A DNA stretch of 64,000 bases from Kluyvera intermedia. GTDB taxonomy: Bacteria > Pseudomonadota > Gammaproteobacteria > Enterobacterales > Enterobacteriaceae. The notes beneath the pieces are model-generated. The model ran no database searches and was not told where the DNA came from. It worked only from the letters and a program-made list of their open reading frames with translations. A program made the translations under genes and the position numbers. The number at the start of each line of letters is the position of its first letter. Within the stretch, counting starts at the first letter, position 1. The stretch spans positions 2,294,001 to 2,358,000 of the forward strand of contig NZ_CP139986.1 in assembly GCF_034424175.1 (NCBI RefSeq), given 5' to 3'. Of this stretch, positions 23,798 through 32,515 are shown piece after piece.

Positions 23798-24664
23798 ATG
23801 AACCAGTACAGCACGTTTTCCCTTGGTTCCCACTTTGTGAATCGCCTCGGTTACGGGGCGATGCAACTCGCCGGTCCGGGTGTTTTTGGCCCGCCCAAAG
23901 ACCGCCATGCGGCAATTACCGTGCTGCGTGAAGCGCTGGCACTTGGCGTGAACCACATTGATACCAGCGATTTTTATGGTCCTCACGTCACCAACCAGAT
24001 TATCCGCGAAGCGCTGCATCCTTACGCCGACGATCTGGTCATTGTCACCAAGATTGGTGCTCGTCGCGGTGATGATGCATCCTGGCTTCCGGCATTTTCG
24101 CCAGAAGAGCTCAAACAGGCGGTACACGACAACTTGCGAAATCTGGGGCTTGATGCGCTGGATGTGGTCAATATGCGCGTGATGATCGGTGACGGTCATG
24201 GGCCGCGCGAAGGCTCGATTGAAGCTTCAATTAATGTATTAGCTGAGCTCCAGCAGCAAGGGTTGGTGAAGCACATCGGGCTGAGTAATGTCACCACCGC
24301 GCAGGTGGTTGAAGCACGTAAAATTGTGGATATCGTTTGTGTGCAAAACGAGTACAACATTGCGCATCGCGGTGATGATGCGCTCATTAATGCACTGGCT
24401 CGTGATGGCATTGCTTACGTACCGTTCTTCCCGCTGGGCGGTTTTTCACCGCTGCAATCGTCAACGTTGAATGAGGTTGCCAGCACGCTGAATGCCACTC
24501 CAATGCAGGTGGCGCTGGCCTGGTTGTTGCATCGCTCGCCGAATATCCTGCTGATACCGGGTACCTCATCCGTGGCGCATCTACGTGAAAATATGGCGGC
24601 GGCAGAGCTGACATTGTCACCTGACGTGCTGGCGACGCTTGATGGGATTGTCGACAACGCCTGA
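23798..24664 (+). CDS. pdxI: Pyridoxal reductase PdxI (YdbC), aldo-keto reductase family
   Basis: A 288-residue protein nearly identical in pattern to E. coli YdbC: VNRLGYGAMQLAGPGVFGPP, the catalytic region HIDTSDFYGPH (Asp, Tyr), VTKIGARRG (Lys), HIGLSNVT and the cofactor-binding LIPGTSSVAHLRENM. YdbC has been identified as the NADPH-dependent pyridoxal reductase that returns pyridoxal to pyridoxine in the B6 salvage cycle. A (beta/alpha)8 cytoplasmic enzyme. It marks the return to backbone after the Rhs island, and its 3' neighbour follows after 11 bases. Confidence 0.92.
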   Translation: MNQYSTFSLGSHFVNRLGYGAMQLAGPGVFGPPKDRHAAITVLREALALGVNHIDTSDFYGPHVTNQIIREALHPYADDLVIVTKIGARRGDDASWLPAFSPEELKQAVHDNLRNLGLDALDVVNMRVMIGDGHGPREGSIEASINVLAELQQQGLVKHIGLSNVTTAQVVEARKIVDIVCVQNEYNIAHRGDDALINALARDGIAYVPFFPLGGFSPLQSSTLNEVASTLNATPMQVALAWLLHRSPNILLIPGTSSVAHLRENMAAAELTLSPDVLATLDGIVDNA

Positions 24665-24675
24665 TCGGAGGTTTC

Positions 24676-25086
24676 ATGGCAGAAAAACGTGCGGCTCAAT
24701 GCCACTGCGGTGCGGTGGCTTTCACCGTTGAACTGAGCGATGGGTTTAATACTGCCCGGCGCTGCAATTGCTCATATTGCAGGATGCGCGGCGCGGTTGT
24801 GGTATCTGCGCCGCTCAGCGGGATAACGATATTGCGTGGGCAGGATAAGCTGACCGAGTATCGCTTTAATACCGGGGAGGCTGTGCATTATTTTTGTTCA
24901 GTGTGCGGGATTTACACCTTTCATCAGCGCCGTTCTAACCCGCAGCAATATGGCGTCAACGTCGCCTGCATTGAAGATGTGTCCCCGTTCGATTTTCCCT
25001 GCATTGAGGTTCACGATGGAGTAAGTCATCCGAAAGACGGTGGCGGCGGTGGAGTAGTCGGGTATTTGCGATACGACAAGAAGTAG
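24676..25086 (+). CDS. GFA (glutathione-dependent formaldehyde-activating/CENP-V) family zinc protein
   Basis: A 136-residue protein with the GFA zinc pattern: QCHCGAVAF, RRCNCSYCRMRG, then CSVCGIYTFHQRRSNP with the remaining cysteines, and a VNVACIED segment. The fold binds two zinc ions through seven or so Cys. It lies 11 bases after pdxI with GGAGG before its ATG, so the two are probably co-transcribed. Members are often named as glutathione-formaldehyde enzymes, but most have unknown function; I would not assign one. Note the unusual glycine run near the C-terminus (DGGGGGVVGY). Confidence 0.8.
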   Translation: MAEKRAAQCHCGAVAFTVELSDGFNTARRCNCSYCRMRGAVVVSAPLSGITILRGQDKLTEYRFNTGEAVHYFCSVCGIYTFHQRRSNPQQYGVNVACIEDVSPFDFPCIEVHDGVSHPKDGGGGGVVGYLRYDKK

Positions 25087-25149
25087 CCTGGACGAGGCGT
25101 TTATGCCGACTCCGGGGAGGCTCGGAGTAAAATGTTATACCGAGCAGTT

Positions 25150-25178
25150 CCCGGCGGCGCTGCGCTTGGCCGGGCTAC
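25150..25178. repeat. REP-like palindromic element
   Basis: CCCGGCGGCGCTGCGCTTGGCCGGGCTAC-type palindrome, the same family as 13051-13082 in the opposite orientation. It lies in the gap between the convergent GFA and azoR genes. Confidence 0.75.
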
Positions 25179-25191
25179 AAAGCGACATAGC

Positions 25192-25221
25192 AAAAAGCCC
25201 TGCGTGTGAGCGCAGGGCTTT
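25192..25221 (-). terminator. azoR terminator
   Basis: AAAGCCCTGCG (25194-25204) and CGCAGGGCTTT (25211-25221) form an 11-bp stem. On the minus strand it is followed by TTTTTGC, 18 bases after the azoR stop. Confidence 0.9.
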
Positions 25222-25238
25222 GGTGATGCGGGGTGCGA

Positions 25239-25841
25239 TTACGCGACCAGGCTGTCGATCACTTCTTTTGCATCGGCGGTCGCTTTGGTAGCCACTTCCG
25301 GGCCGTAAGCGATACCTTCAGCGAAGACCACGTTCACATCGGTGATACCGATGAAGCCCAGGAACACGTTCAGGTATGGGGTGATCAGGTCAGTTGGGGT
25401 ATCTTTGTGGATACCGCCACGGCTGCTCAGCACGATAGCGCGTTTGCCGGTCACCAGGCCTTCAGGGCCTTTTTCGGTGTAACGGAAGGTCACGCCAGCA
25501 CGAGCAATCAGGTCGAAGTAGTTTTTCAGCTGCGTTGGGATGTTGAAGTTGTACATCGGCGCGGCGATAACAATCACGTCGTGAGCTTGCAGTTCAGCAA
25601 TCAGCTCGTCAGACAGCGCCAGCGCTTCCTGCTGACGTGGCGTCAGCGGCGCATCGCTTGGACGCAGAGCGCCAACCAGTTCGCCATCCAGCACCGGAAT
25701 TGGGTTTGCCGCCAGGTCACGCACGGTGATTTCATCAGCAGAGTGCTTTTCACGCCACTGTTCAACAAAATAGTCGGACAGCTGACCTGATTGAGAGTAG
25801 CCTGCCAGGATGCTGGATTTCAGAACCAATACTTTGCTCAT
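25239..25841 (-). CDS. azoR: FMN-dependent NADH:quinone reductase / azoreductase AzoR
   Basis: A 200-residue flavodoxin-fold enzyme: MSKVLVLKSSILAGYSQS (FMN phosphate loop), IAAPMYNFNIPTQLKNYFD, VTFRYTEKGPEGL and SSRGGIHKDTPTD. It reduces quinones and azo compounds by two electrons and protects against thiol stress in E. coli. The ribosome site AAGGAATTACCT precedes the ATG. It is divergent from hrpA across 200 bases that hold the promoters of both. Confidence 0.95.
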   Translation of the reverse strand: MSKVLVLKSSILAGYSQSGQLSDYFVEQWREKHSADEITVRDLAANPIPVLDGELVGALRPSDAPLTPRQQEALALSDELIAELQAHDVIVIAAPMYNFNIPTQLKNYFDLIARAGVTFRYTEKGPEGLVTGKRAIVLSSRGGIHKDTPTDLITPYLNVFLGFIGITDVNVVFAEGIAYGPEVATKATADAKEVIDSLVA

Positions 25842-26041
25842 AGGTAATTCCTTATATTTGATTGACGGGCGGTGCCCTGTTGCTTGATGACACTTTATTC
25901 ACATTCCTGCCACAGGGATAGCGCAATATATCGAATTCTATTGTCAGTTTTTTTGAACAAGGCAAGAAATGCGCGAATGTGGTACGCTACGACCATACTT
26001 TATAAGAGCTTTTTCCTGGCAGTAAGCTGCCCAATAACACT

Positions 26042-29000
26042 ATGACTGAACAACAAAAAATCACCTTCGCCATGTTAAGCCAGCGTCTTGAAACGCTGAT
26101 GCTGCGGGATAAACAGCGATTTTCCCGCCGTTTACATGGCGTTAAAAAGGTTAAAAATCCTGATGCTCAACAAGCCATTATTCAGGAGATGGCGCAAGAA
26201 ATTGAACAGGCTGCTGGTAAAGTCCTGCTGCGTGAAGCGTCACGCCCGGTGATTGAATACCCGGAAAACCTGCCGGTTAGCCAGAAGAAACAAGACATCC
26301 TTAATGCCGTGCGCGACCACCAGGTGGTGATCGTGGCGGGGGAAACCGGTTCGGGTAAAACCACGCAGCTACCGAAAATCTGCATGGAGTTAGGGCGTGG
26401 TATTAAAGGTCTTATCGGCCACACCCAGCCGCGTCGTCTGGCGGCACGTACCGTGGCGAATCGTATTGCTGAGGAGCTAAAAACCGAGCCGGGCGGCTGT
26501 ATCGGTTACAAGGTGCGTTTTAGCGATCACGTCAGCGATAACACCATGGTCAAGCTGATGACCGACGGTATCCTGCTGGCTGAAATTCAGCAAGACCGTC
26601 TACTGATGCAGTACGACACCATCATTATTGATGAAGCGCACGAACGTAGCCTGAACATTGACTTCCTGCTGGGCTACCTGCGAGAGCTATTGCCGCGTCG
26701 GCCCGATCTGAAAATTATCATCACCTCGGCCACCATCGACCCGGAGCGCTTCTCGCGCCACTTTAATAATGCACCGATTATCGAAGTCTCCGGCCGGACT
26801 TACCCGGTTGAAGTCCGTTATCGGCCAATTGTTGAAGAGGCCGACGATGTCGACCGCGATCAACTGCAGGCGATTTTCGACGCTGTCGATGAACTGGGTC
26901 GTGAAAGCGCGGGCGATATCCTGATCTTTATGAGTGGCGAGCGCGAAATTCGTGATACCGCCGATGCGCTGAACAAGCGTGACCTGCGGCATACCGAAAT
27001 TCTGCCGCTGTACGCCAGGCTGTCGAACAGCGAACAGAACCGTGTGTTCCAGTCGCATAGCGGACGCCGTATTGTGCTGGCAACCAACGTAGCTGAAACC
27101 TCGCTGACCGTGCCGGGTATTAAGTACGTGATTGACCCGGGTACCGCGCGTATCAGCCGCTACAGCTACCGCACCAAGGTGCAGCGTCTGCCGATTGAAC
27201 CGGTCTCACAGGCTTCCGCCAACCAGCGTAAAGGCCGTTGTGGTCGTGTGTCGGAAGGGATTTGCATTCGTTTGTATTCCGAAGACGACTTCCTGTCGCG
27301 TCCGGAATTTACCGACCCTGAAATTCTGCGCACCAACCTGGCCTCAGTTATCCTGCAAATGACGGCGCTGGGTCTGGGCGATATCGCCGCGTTCCCGTTT
27401 GTTGAAGCGCCGGATAAACGCAATATTCAGGACGGTGTGCGCCTGCTCGAAGAACTGAGCGCAATTACCACCGACGAACAGCAAACCGCTTACAAACTGA
27501 CGCCAATGGGCCGCCAACTCAGCCAATTGCCGGTTGACCCACGTCTGGCGCGAATGGTGCTGGAAGCGCAGAAGCACGGCTGCGTGCGGGAAGCGATGAT
27601 CATCACCTCGGCGCTCTCCATCCAGGATCCGCGCGAGCGCCCAATGGATAAACAGCAGGCGTCTGATGAAAAACACCGCCGCTTCCACGATAAAGAGTCG
27701 GACTTCCTCGCCTTTGTGAATCTGTGGAACTACCTGGGCGAGCAGCAAAAAGCGCTGTCGTCGAACCAGTTCCGTCGCCAGTGTAAGCTCGATTTCCTCA
27801 ACTATCTGCGGGTGCGGGAGTGGCAGGATGTTTACACTCAATTGCGTCAGGTAGTGAAAGAACTGGGCATTCCGGTGAACAGCGAACCGGCGGAATACCG
27901 TGAAATTCACGTTGCGTTGCTGACCGGTCTGCTGTCGCATATCGGCATGAAAGACACGGATAAGCAGGAATTTACCGGCGCCCGTAACGCGCGTTTCTCC
28001 ATCTTCCCAGGCTCGGGTTTATTTAAGAAACCGCCAAAATGGACGATGGTGGCCGAACTGGTGGAAACCAGCCGCCTGTGGGGACGAATCGCCGCACGTA
28101 TCGACCCGGAATGGGTGGAGCCGGTGGCGCAGCATCTGATTAAACGTTCCTATAGTGAACCGCACTGGGAGCGTGCGCAGGGCGCGGTAATGGCGACGGA
28201 AAAGGTCACCGTTTACGGACTGCCGATTGTGGCGGCGCGTAAGGTCAACTACAGCCAGATTGACCCGGCGTTGTGCCGCGAGCTGTTTATCCGCCACGCG
28301 CTGGTGGAGGGCGATTGGCAGACGCGTCATGCTTTCTTCCGCGACAACGCCAAGCTGCGTACAGAAATCGAAGAACTGGAGCATAAATCGCGCCGTCGCG
28401 ACATTCTGGTCGATGACGAGACGATGTTTGAGTTTTATGACCAGCGCATCAGCCATGATGTGGTTTCCTCACGCCATTTCGACAAGTGGTGGAAACAGGC
28501 CAGCCGCGAAACACCTGATTTGCTCAACTTTGAAAAGAGCATGTTGATTAAAGAAGGGGCGGAGCAGGTCAGTAAGCTGGACTACCCGAACTTCTGGCAT
28601 CAGGGCAATCTCAAGCTGCGACTGACCTATCAGTTCGAGCCGGGTACGGATGCGGACGGCGTGACGGTGCATATTCCGCTGCCACTGCTAAATCAGGTAG
28701 AAGATGCCGGGTTTGAATGGCAGATTCCGGGGCTGCGACGTGAACTGATTATTGCACTGATCAAATCGCTGCCGAAGCCGGTGCGTCGTAACTTTGTTCC
28801 TGCACCGAACTATGCCGAAGCTTTCCTGGGGCGCGTCACGCCGCTGGAAATGCCGTTGCTTGACTCGCTAGAACGTGAACTTCGCCGTATGACTGGCGTC
28901 ACCGTAGACCGCGAGGCCTGGCAATGGGATCAGGTGCCCGATCACCTGAAAATCAGCTTCCGTGTGGTTGATGATAAAAACAAGAAATTGCAGGAAGGGC

Positions 29001-29944
29001 GTGTATTACAGGATCTGAAAGATGCGCTGAAAGGCAAAGTTCAGGAGACGCTGTCGGCGGTGGCCGACGACGGTATCGAACAGAATGGGCTGCATATCTG
29101 GAGCTTCGGCGACCTACCGGAACGTTACGAACAAAAGCGCGGAAACTATAAGGTGAAAGCCTGGCCTGCGCTGGTGGATGAACGTGACAGCGTGGCGATT
29201 AAACTGTTTGATAACGAACTGGAACAGAAGCAGATGATGTGGCGCGGGCTGCGCCGTTTGTTGTTGCTGAACATCCCATCGCCGATTAAATACCTGCACG
29301 AGAAGCTGCCAAATAAAGCCAAGCTGGGTCTGTACTTTAACCCGTACGGCAAAGTGCTGGATCTGATTGACGACTGTATTTCCTGCGGCGTTGACAAGCT
29401 GATTGATGAGGCTGGCGGTCCGGTGTGGACAGAAGCGGGCTTTAATGCGCTGCAAGAAAAAGTGCGTGCCGACCTCAACGAAACGGTGGTGGACATTGCC
29501 AAACAGGTTGAGCAGATTCTGACGGCGGTATTCAACATTAACAAACGGCTGAAAGGGCGCGTCGATATGACCATGGCGCTGGGGCTGTCGGATATCAAAT
29601 CGCAGATGAGCGGCCTGGTTTATCGTGGTTTTGTCACCGGTAACGGCTTCCGCCGTTTGGGTGATACGCTGCGTTACTTACAGGCGATTGAGAAGCGCCT
29701 TGAGAAAATGGCCGTCGACCCACATCGCGACCGCGCGCAAATGCTGAAGGTGGAGAGCGTGCAACAGGCGTGGCAGCAGTGGCTCAACAAACTGCCGCCT
29801 GCCCGCCGTGAAGATGACGACGTGAAGGAGATCCGCTGGATGATTGAAGAGCTGCGCGTTAGCTTCTTTGCTCAGCAATTGGGAACGCCGTATCCGATTT
29901 CAGATAAGCGTATCTTGCAGGCGATGGAGCAGATCGTCGCCTAA
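26042..29944 (+). CDS. hrpA: ATP-dependent RNA helicase HrpA (DEAH-box)
   Basis: A 1300-residue DEAH helicase, full length. Walker A is VAGETGSGKTTQ (about residues 97-108), DEAH lies at about 197-200 (IIIDEAHERS), motif III SAT in IITSATIDPERF, and motif VI in QRKGRCGRVSEG. A winged-helix/ratchet region and a large C-terminal extension follow, as in E. coli HrpA. It acts on mRNA (processing of the daa fimbrial mRNA is known) and rescues collided ribosomes. The frame is uninterrupted. It is expressed from the azoR-hrpA divergent region; a BIME follows. Confidence 0.97.
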   Translation: MTEQQKITFAMLSQRLETLMLRDKQRFSRRLHGVKKVKNPDAQQAIIQEMAQEIEQAAGKVLLREASRPVIEYPENLPVSQKKQDILNAVRDHQVVIVAGETGSGKTTQLPKICMELGRGIKGLIGHTQPRRLAARTVANRIAEELKTEPGGCIGYKVRFSDHVSDNTMVKLMTDGILLAEIQQDRLLMQYDTIIIDEAHERSLNIDFLLGYLRELLPRRPDLKIIITSATIDPERFSRHFNNAPIIEVSGRTYPVEVRYRPIVEEADDVDRDQLQAIFDAVDELGRESAGDILIFMSGEREIRDTADALNKRDLRHTEILPLYARLSNSEQNRVFQSHSGRRIVLATNVAETSLTVPGIKYVIDPGTARISRYSYRTKVQRLPIEPVSQASANQRKGRCGRVSEGICIRLYSEDDFLSRPEFTDPEILRTNLASVILQMTALGLGDIAAFPFVEAPDKRNIQDGVRLLEELSAITTDEQQTAYKLTPMGRQLSQLPVDPRLARMVLEAQKHGCVREAMIITSALSIQDPRERPMDKQQASDEKHRRFHDKESDFLAFVNLWNYLGEQQKALSSNQFRRQCKLDFLNYLRVREWQDVYTQLRQVVKELGIPVNSEPAEYREIHVALLTGLLSHIGMKDTDKQEFTGARNARFSIFPGSGLFKKPPKWTMVAELVETSRLWGRIAARIDPEWVEPVAQHLIKRSYSEPHWERAQGAVMATEKVTVYGLPIVAARKVNYSQIDPALCRELFIRHALVEGDWQTRHAFFRDNAKLRTEIEELEHKSRRRDILVDDETMFEFYDQRISHDVVSSRHFDKWWKQASRETPDLLNFEKSMLIKEGAEQVSKLDYPNFWHQGNLKLRLTYQFEPGTDADGVTVHIPLPLLNQVEDAGFEWQIPGLRRELIIALIKSLPKPVRRNFVPAPNYAEAFLGRVTPLEMPLLDSLERELRRMTGVTVDREAWQWDQVPDHLKISFRVVDDKNKKLQEGRVLQDLKDALKGKVQETLSAVADDGIEQNGLHIWSFGDLPERYEQKRGNYKVKAWPALVDERDSVAIKLFDNELEQKQMMWRGLRRLLLLNIPSPIKYLHEKLPNKAKLGLYFNPYGKVLDLIDDCISCGVDKLIDEAGGPVWTEAGFNALQEKVRADLNETVVDIAKQVEQILTAVFNINKRLKGRVDMTMALGLSDIKSQMSGLVYRGFVTGNGFRRLGDTLRYLQAIEKRLEKMAVDPHRDRAQMLKVESVQQAWQQWLNKLPPARREDDDVKEIRWMIEELRVSFFAQQLGTPYPISDKRILQAMEQIVA

Positions 29945-29966
29945 ATGCACGGTGGCGCTTCAGTAT

Positions 29967-30043
29967 GTAGGCCCGATAAGCGCAGCGTCATCGGGCAAGT
30001 CCGTGCACATTGCCGGATGGCGGCGTTGCCTTATCCGGCCTAC
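29967..30043. repeat. BIME: two REP units in opposite orientation
   Basis: GTAGGCCCGATAAGCGCAGCG...CATCGGGC (29967-29996) and GCCGGATGGCGGCGTTGCC...TATCCGGCCTAC (30012-30043) face each other. It lies between the convergent hrpA and efflux genes. Confidence 0.85.
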
Positions 30044-30046
30044 GGG

Positions 30047-31411
30047 TTAAGTCCAGCCACCGCCCAGCGAGCGGTAAAGGTCTATTTGCGCCAGCAGTAG
30101 GTTATTTTTCACCTGCACCACGCTGATTTGCGTTGAGAACAGCGTGCGCTGGGCATCAAGCACATCCAGATAGGATGAGTATCCGTTGCGATAACGGTTC
30201 TGGGCGATACGCAGCGTTTCCTGAGCGACGGCCTCTTGCCCTTGCAGTTCGCTTAACTGCTCGCCATAACGGGTGATAGCATCGAGGCTGTCGTTCACTT
30301 CTCTGAACGCGCCGCGTACCGTTTTCTCATAACCGTACAGCGCCTGATTACGCTGTGCCATCGAGACATCCACCTGCGCGTTTAGCGCCTGACGGTTCAA
30401 AAGCGGGGCGAGAATACTGCCGCCAAAACTCCATAATCGCAGTGGATTATCCAGCAAGTCCGGCAGGGTACGGTCCTGATAACTGCCGGTAGCGGTGAGG
30501 TTTATCGACGGCAGTAGCTTCGCCTGTGATGAAGCGAGCGTAGCATCTGCCGCGACTAGCTGGCGCTGCGCCTGCACGATATCAGGCCGACGGTTTAACA
30601 GCGTCGAGGGTAGCTGTGAAGGAAGCGATAGCGGGGTCAGTTGACCAAATTCGTTGCGACGCACCGCCCCGGGATTATTACCGATGAGCACGCTTAAGGC
30701 ATTCTCCTGCTGGTCTATCTGATGGCGCAGCAGCGGTATTTGCGCGCGAGTGGCGCGTAGCTCTGAGTCCGCTTGCATCAATTCCAGCCGTGAGGTGTAG
30801 CCCGTTTCAAACTGACGCTTTGCCAGGTTGAAGGCCTCTTCCCGGGATTTTAGCGTCTGCTCGGTAACACGGAGTTGTTCATCCAACGACAGCAGCGTGA
30901 CATAACCCACCGATACCGAGGTTGCCACGGTAAGATTAGCCGCAGAAGCGGCGGCTTTTTGCGCCTCAAGGCTGGCTTCGGCAGCGTCAGATACGCTGCG
31001 ATTCGCGCCCCACAAGTCGACGTCATAGCTGGCGGTCAGTCCACCTTTGTACACCGTGCTATGAATCGGCTGGCCGGTCGCTGCCGATTGCGCCCGGGCG
31101 CGGGTGCCGGTTAATCCCAGATCCAGCGTAGGGAATAGGCTACCATCTGCCGCGTAAACCCGTGCCTGGTACTCATTTACTCGCTCGCGCGCGATTAATA
31201 CATCGCTGTTATAACGCAGTGCCTGGTCAACGTACTGATTCAGCGCGCCGTCATGAAAATTGCGCCACCAGACGGCCTCCACTGGGCTGGCGGGCCCGAT
31301 ATCTGTGCGCCAGGCCGCAGGAATTGTCAGGGTGGGTTCAGCACGCGGGATATCTGCCGATTGACAGCCGACCAGCGCGAGCGCTAAGGCCAGGGTGACG
31401 GGGCGGATCAT
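30047..31411 (-). CDS. Outer-membrane efflux lipoprotein, NodT/OprM family
   Basis: A 454-residue TolC-like channel. The signal peptide ends in the lipobox LVGC (Cys16). Family landmarks are WWRNFHDGALNQYVDQALRYN, DLGLTGTRA, SYDVDLWGANRS, LLNRRPDIVQAQRQLVAADA (the typical LNRRPDI box), LLPSINLTATGSY and the repeat YRNGYSSYLDVLDAQRTLF. It is the last gene of a marR-MFS-hlyD-omp operon, and its ATG overlaps the adaptor stop by four bases (ATGA). Together they form a complete envelope-spanning drug-efflux pump. Substrates cannot be inferred. Confidence 0.88.
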   Translation of the reverse strand: MIRPVTLALALALVGCQSADIPRAEPTLTIPAAWRTDIGPASPVEAVWWRNFHDGALNQYVDQALRYNSDVLIARERVNEYQARVYAADGSLFPTLDLGLTGTRARAQSAATGQPIHSTVYKGGLTASYDVDLWGANRSVSDAAEASLEAQKAAASAANLTVATSVSVGYVTLLSLDEQLRVTEQTLKSREEAFNLAKRQFETGYTSRLELMQADSELRATRAQIPLLRHQIDQQENALSVLIGNNPGAVRRNEFGQLTPLSLPSQLPSTLLNRRPDIVQAQRQLVAADATLASSQAKLLPSINLTATGSYQDRTLPDLLDNPLRLWSFGGSILAPLLNRQALNAQVDVSMAQRNQALYGYEKTVRGAFREVNDSLDAITRYGEQLSELQGQEAVAQETLRIAQNRYRNGYSSYLDVLDAQRTLFSTQISVVQVKNNLLLAQIDLYRSLGGGWT

Positions 31412-32493
31412 TTCTTCGCCTCCGCGCGGGTATCAATCGTCACCTGTACCGACATGCCTGGACGCAGGCGTTGGCTATTTTTCTGCCCGTCATCGACCGC
31501 AATTCGCACCGGAATACGCTGGGCGATTTTGACAAAGTTACCGGTGGCGTTATCTGGTGAAATGGCGCTGAACTCCACGCCGGTAGCCGGGGAAATGCTT
31601 TGCACCGTGCCTTTGAATTTCTCGCTACTTAACGCATCTACGCTAAAGGTCACCGGTTGACCCACGCGCACCGTGGCAAGCTGAGTTTCTTTGAGGTTGG
31701 CGATAACCCAATGATGCGGCGGCACCAGCGGCGCTAAGTGCGTTCCGGCAGTCACGTACGCGCCAAGGCGCACGGCGATTTGCCCGAGTTGACCGTCGGT
31801 GGGGGCGATAATCTGGGTATTTTGCAAGTCGATATCGGCCAGTTCCAGGGCGGCCTTCGCACTGGCGACATCCGCTTCAAGCGAATCTCGATTCACGATA
31901 GTGGTTTGCAAGTCCTGACGCGACATTTCGAGTGTGGCTTTCGCCTGTTCAATATCGGCTGTGCCCTGTGCGGCGCTGGCGCGAGCGGAGTCACGTTCAC
32001 GAATTGATAATGAACCGTCGGCGGTCAGTTCCTGCACACGCTTTAAATCCGCCTGTGTTTTCAGGTTCTGGGAGCGGGCGTTTTGCAGCGCGGCGTCGTT
32101 ACGCGCAATCACCGCCTCGGCGCTTTTGCGCTGCTGGAGGTTGTTTTTCAGCGCCGCTTCTTTCATCAATAGTTGTGCCTGAGCCTGGTGCACGCGTTGC
32201 TTATAGATACGGTCGTCAATCTGAAACAGGACCTGGCCTTTCTTGACCTGATTAAAGTCCTGCACGTTGACGCCAGTCACGTATCCGCTGACCTGCGGGC
32301 TAATAAACGTCGTTTGCCCGCGCACATAAGCGTTATCGGTAAACTGGCTAAGGCGGGTAAACGGCGGTAACTGCCAGGCATAGAGGATAACCAGTACGCC
32401 GACCAGACCGATGGCTGCCGCTGTAAAAATCGATACCACGCGAATGTTGTTGCGGGTATTGGCCTGTTGCTTGGCCGCATCCTGCTGACTCAT
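31408..32493 (-). CDS. HlyD/EmrA family membrane-fusion (adaptor) protein
   Basis: A 361-residue periplasmic adaptor. There is one N-terminal membrane anchor (IFTAAAIGLVGVLVILYAW). The lipoyl half-motif QVSGYVTGVNVQDFNQVKKGQVLFQID is followed by an alpha-helical hairpin (about 90-205) and then the return lipoyl half IIAPTDGQLGQIAVRLGAYVTAG. The beta-barrel part includes HHWVIANLKETQLATVRVGQP. It bridges the inner-membrane MFS pump and the outer-membrane lipoprotein. Start at 32493, 22 bases after the transporter stop. Confidence 0.9.
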   Translation of the reverse strand: MSQQDAAKQQANTRNNIRVVSIFTAAAIGLVGVLVILYAWQLPPFTRLSQFTDNAYVRGQTTFISPQVSGYVTGVNVQDFNQVKKGQVLFQIDDRIYKQRVHQAQAQLLMKEAALKNNLQQRKSAEAVIARNDAALQNARSQNLKTQADLKRVQELTADGSLSIRERDSARASAAQGTADIEQAKATLEMSRQDLQTTIVNRDSLEADVASAKAALELADIDLQNTQIIAPTDGQLGQIAVRLGAYVTAGTHLAPLVPPHHWVIANLKETQLATVRVGQPVTFSVDALSSEKFKGTVQSISPATGVEFSAISPDNATGNFVKIAQRIPVRIAVDDGQKNSQRLRPGMSVQVTIDTRAEAKK

Positions 32494-32515
32494 AACGACT
32501 CCAGATCTCTTGTTA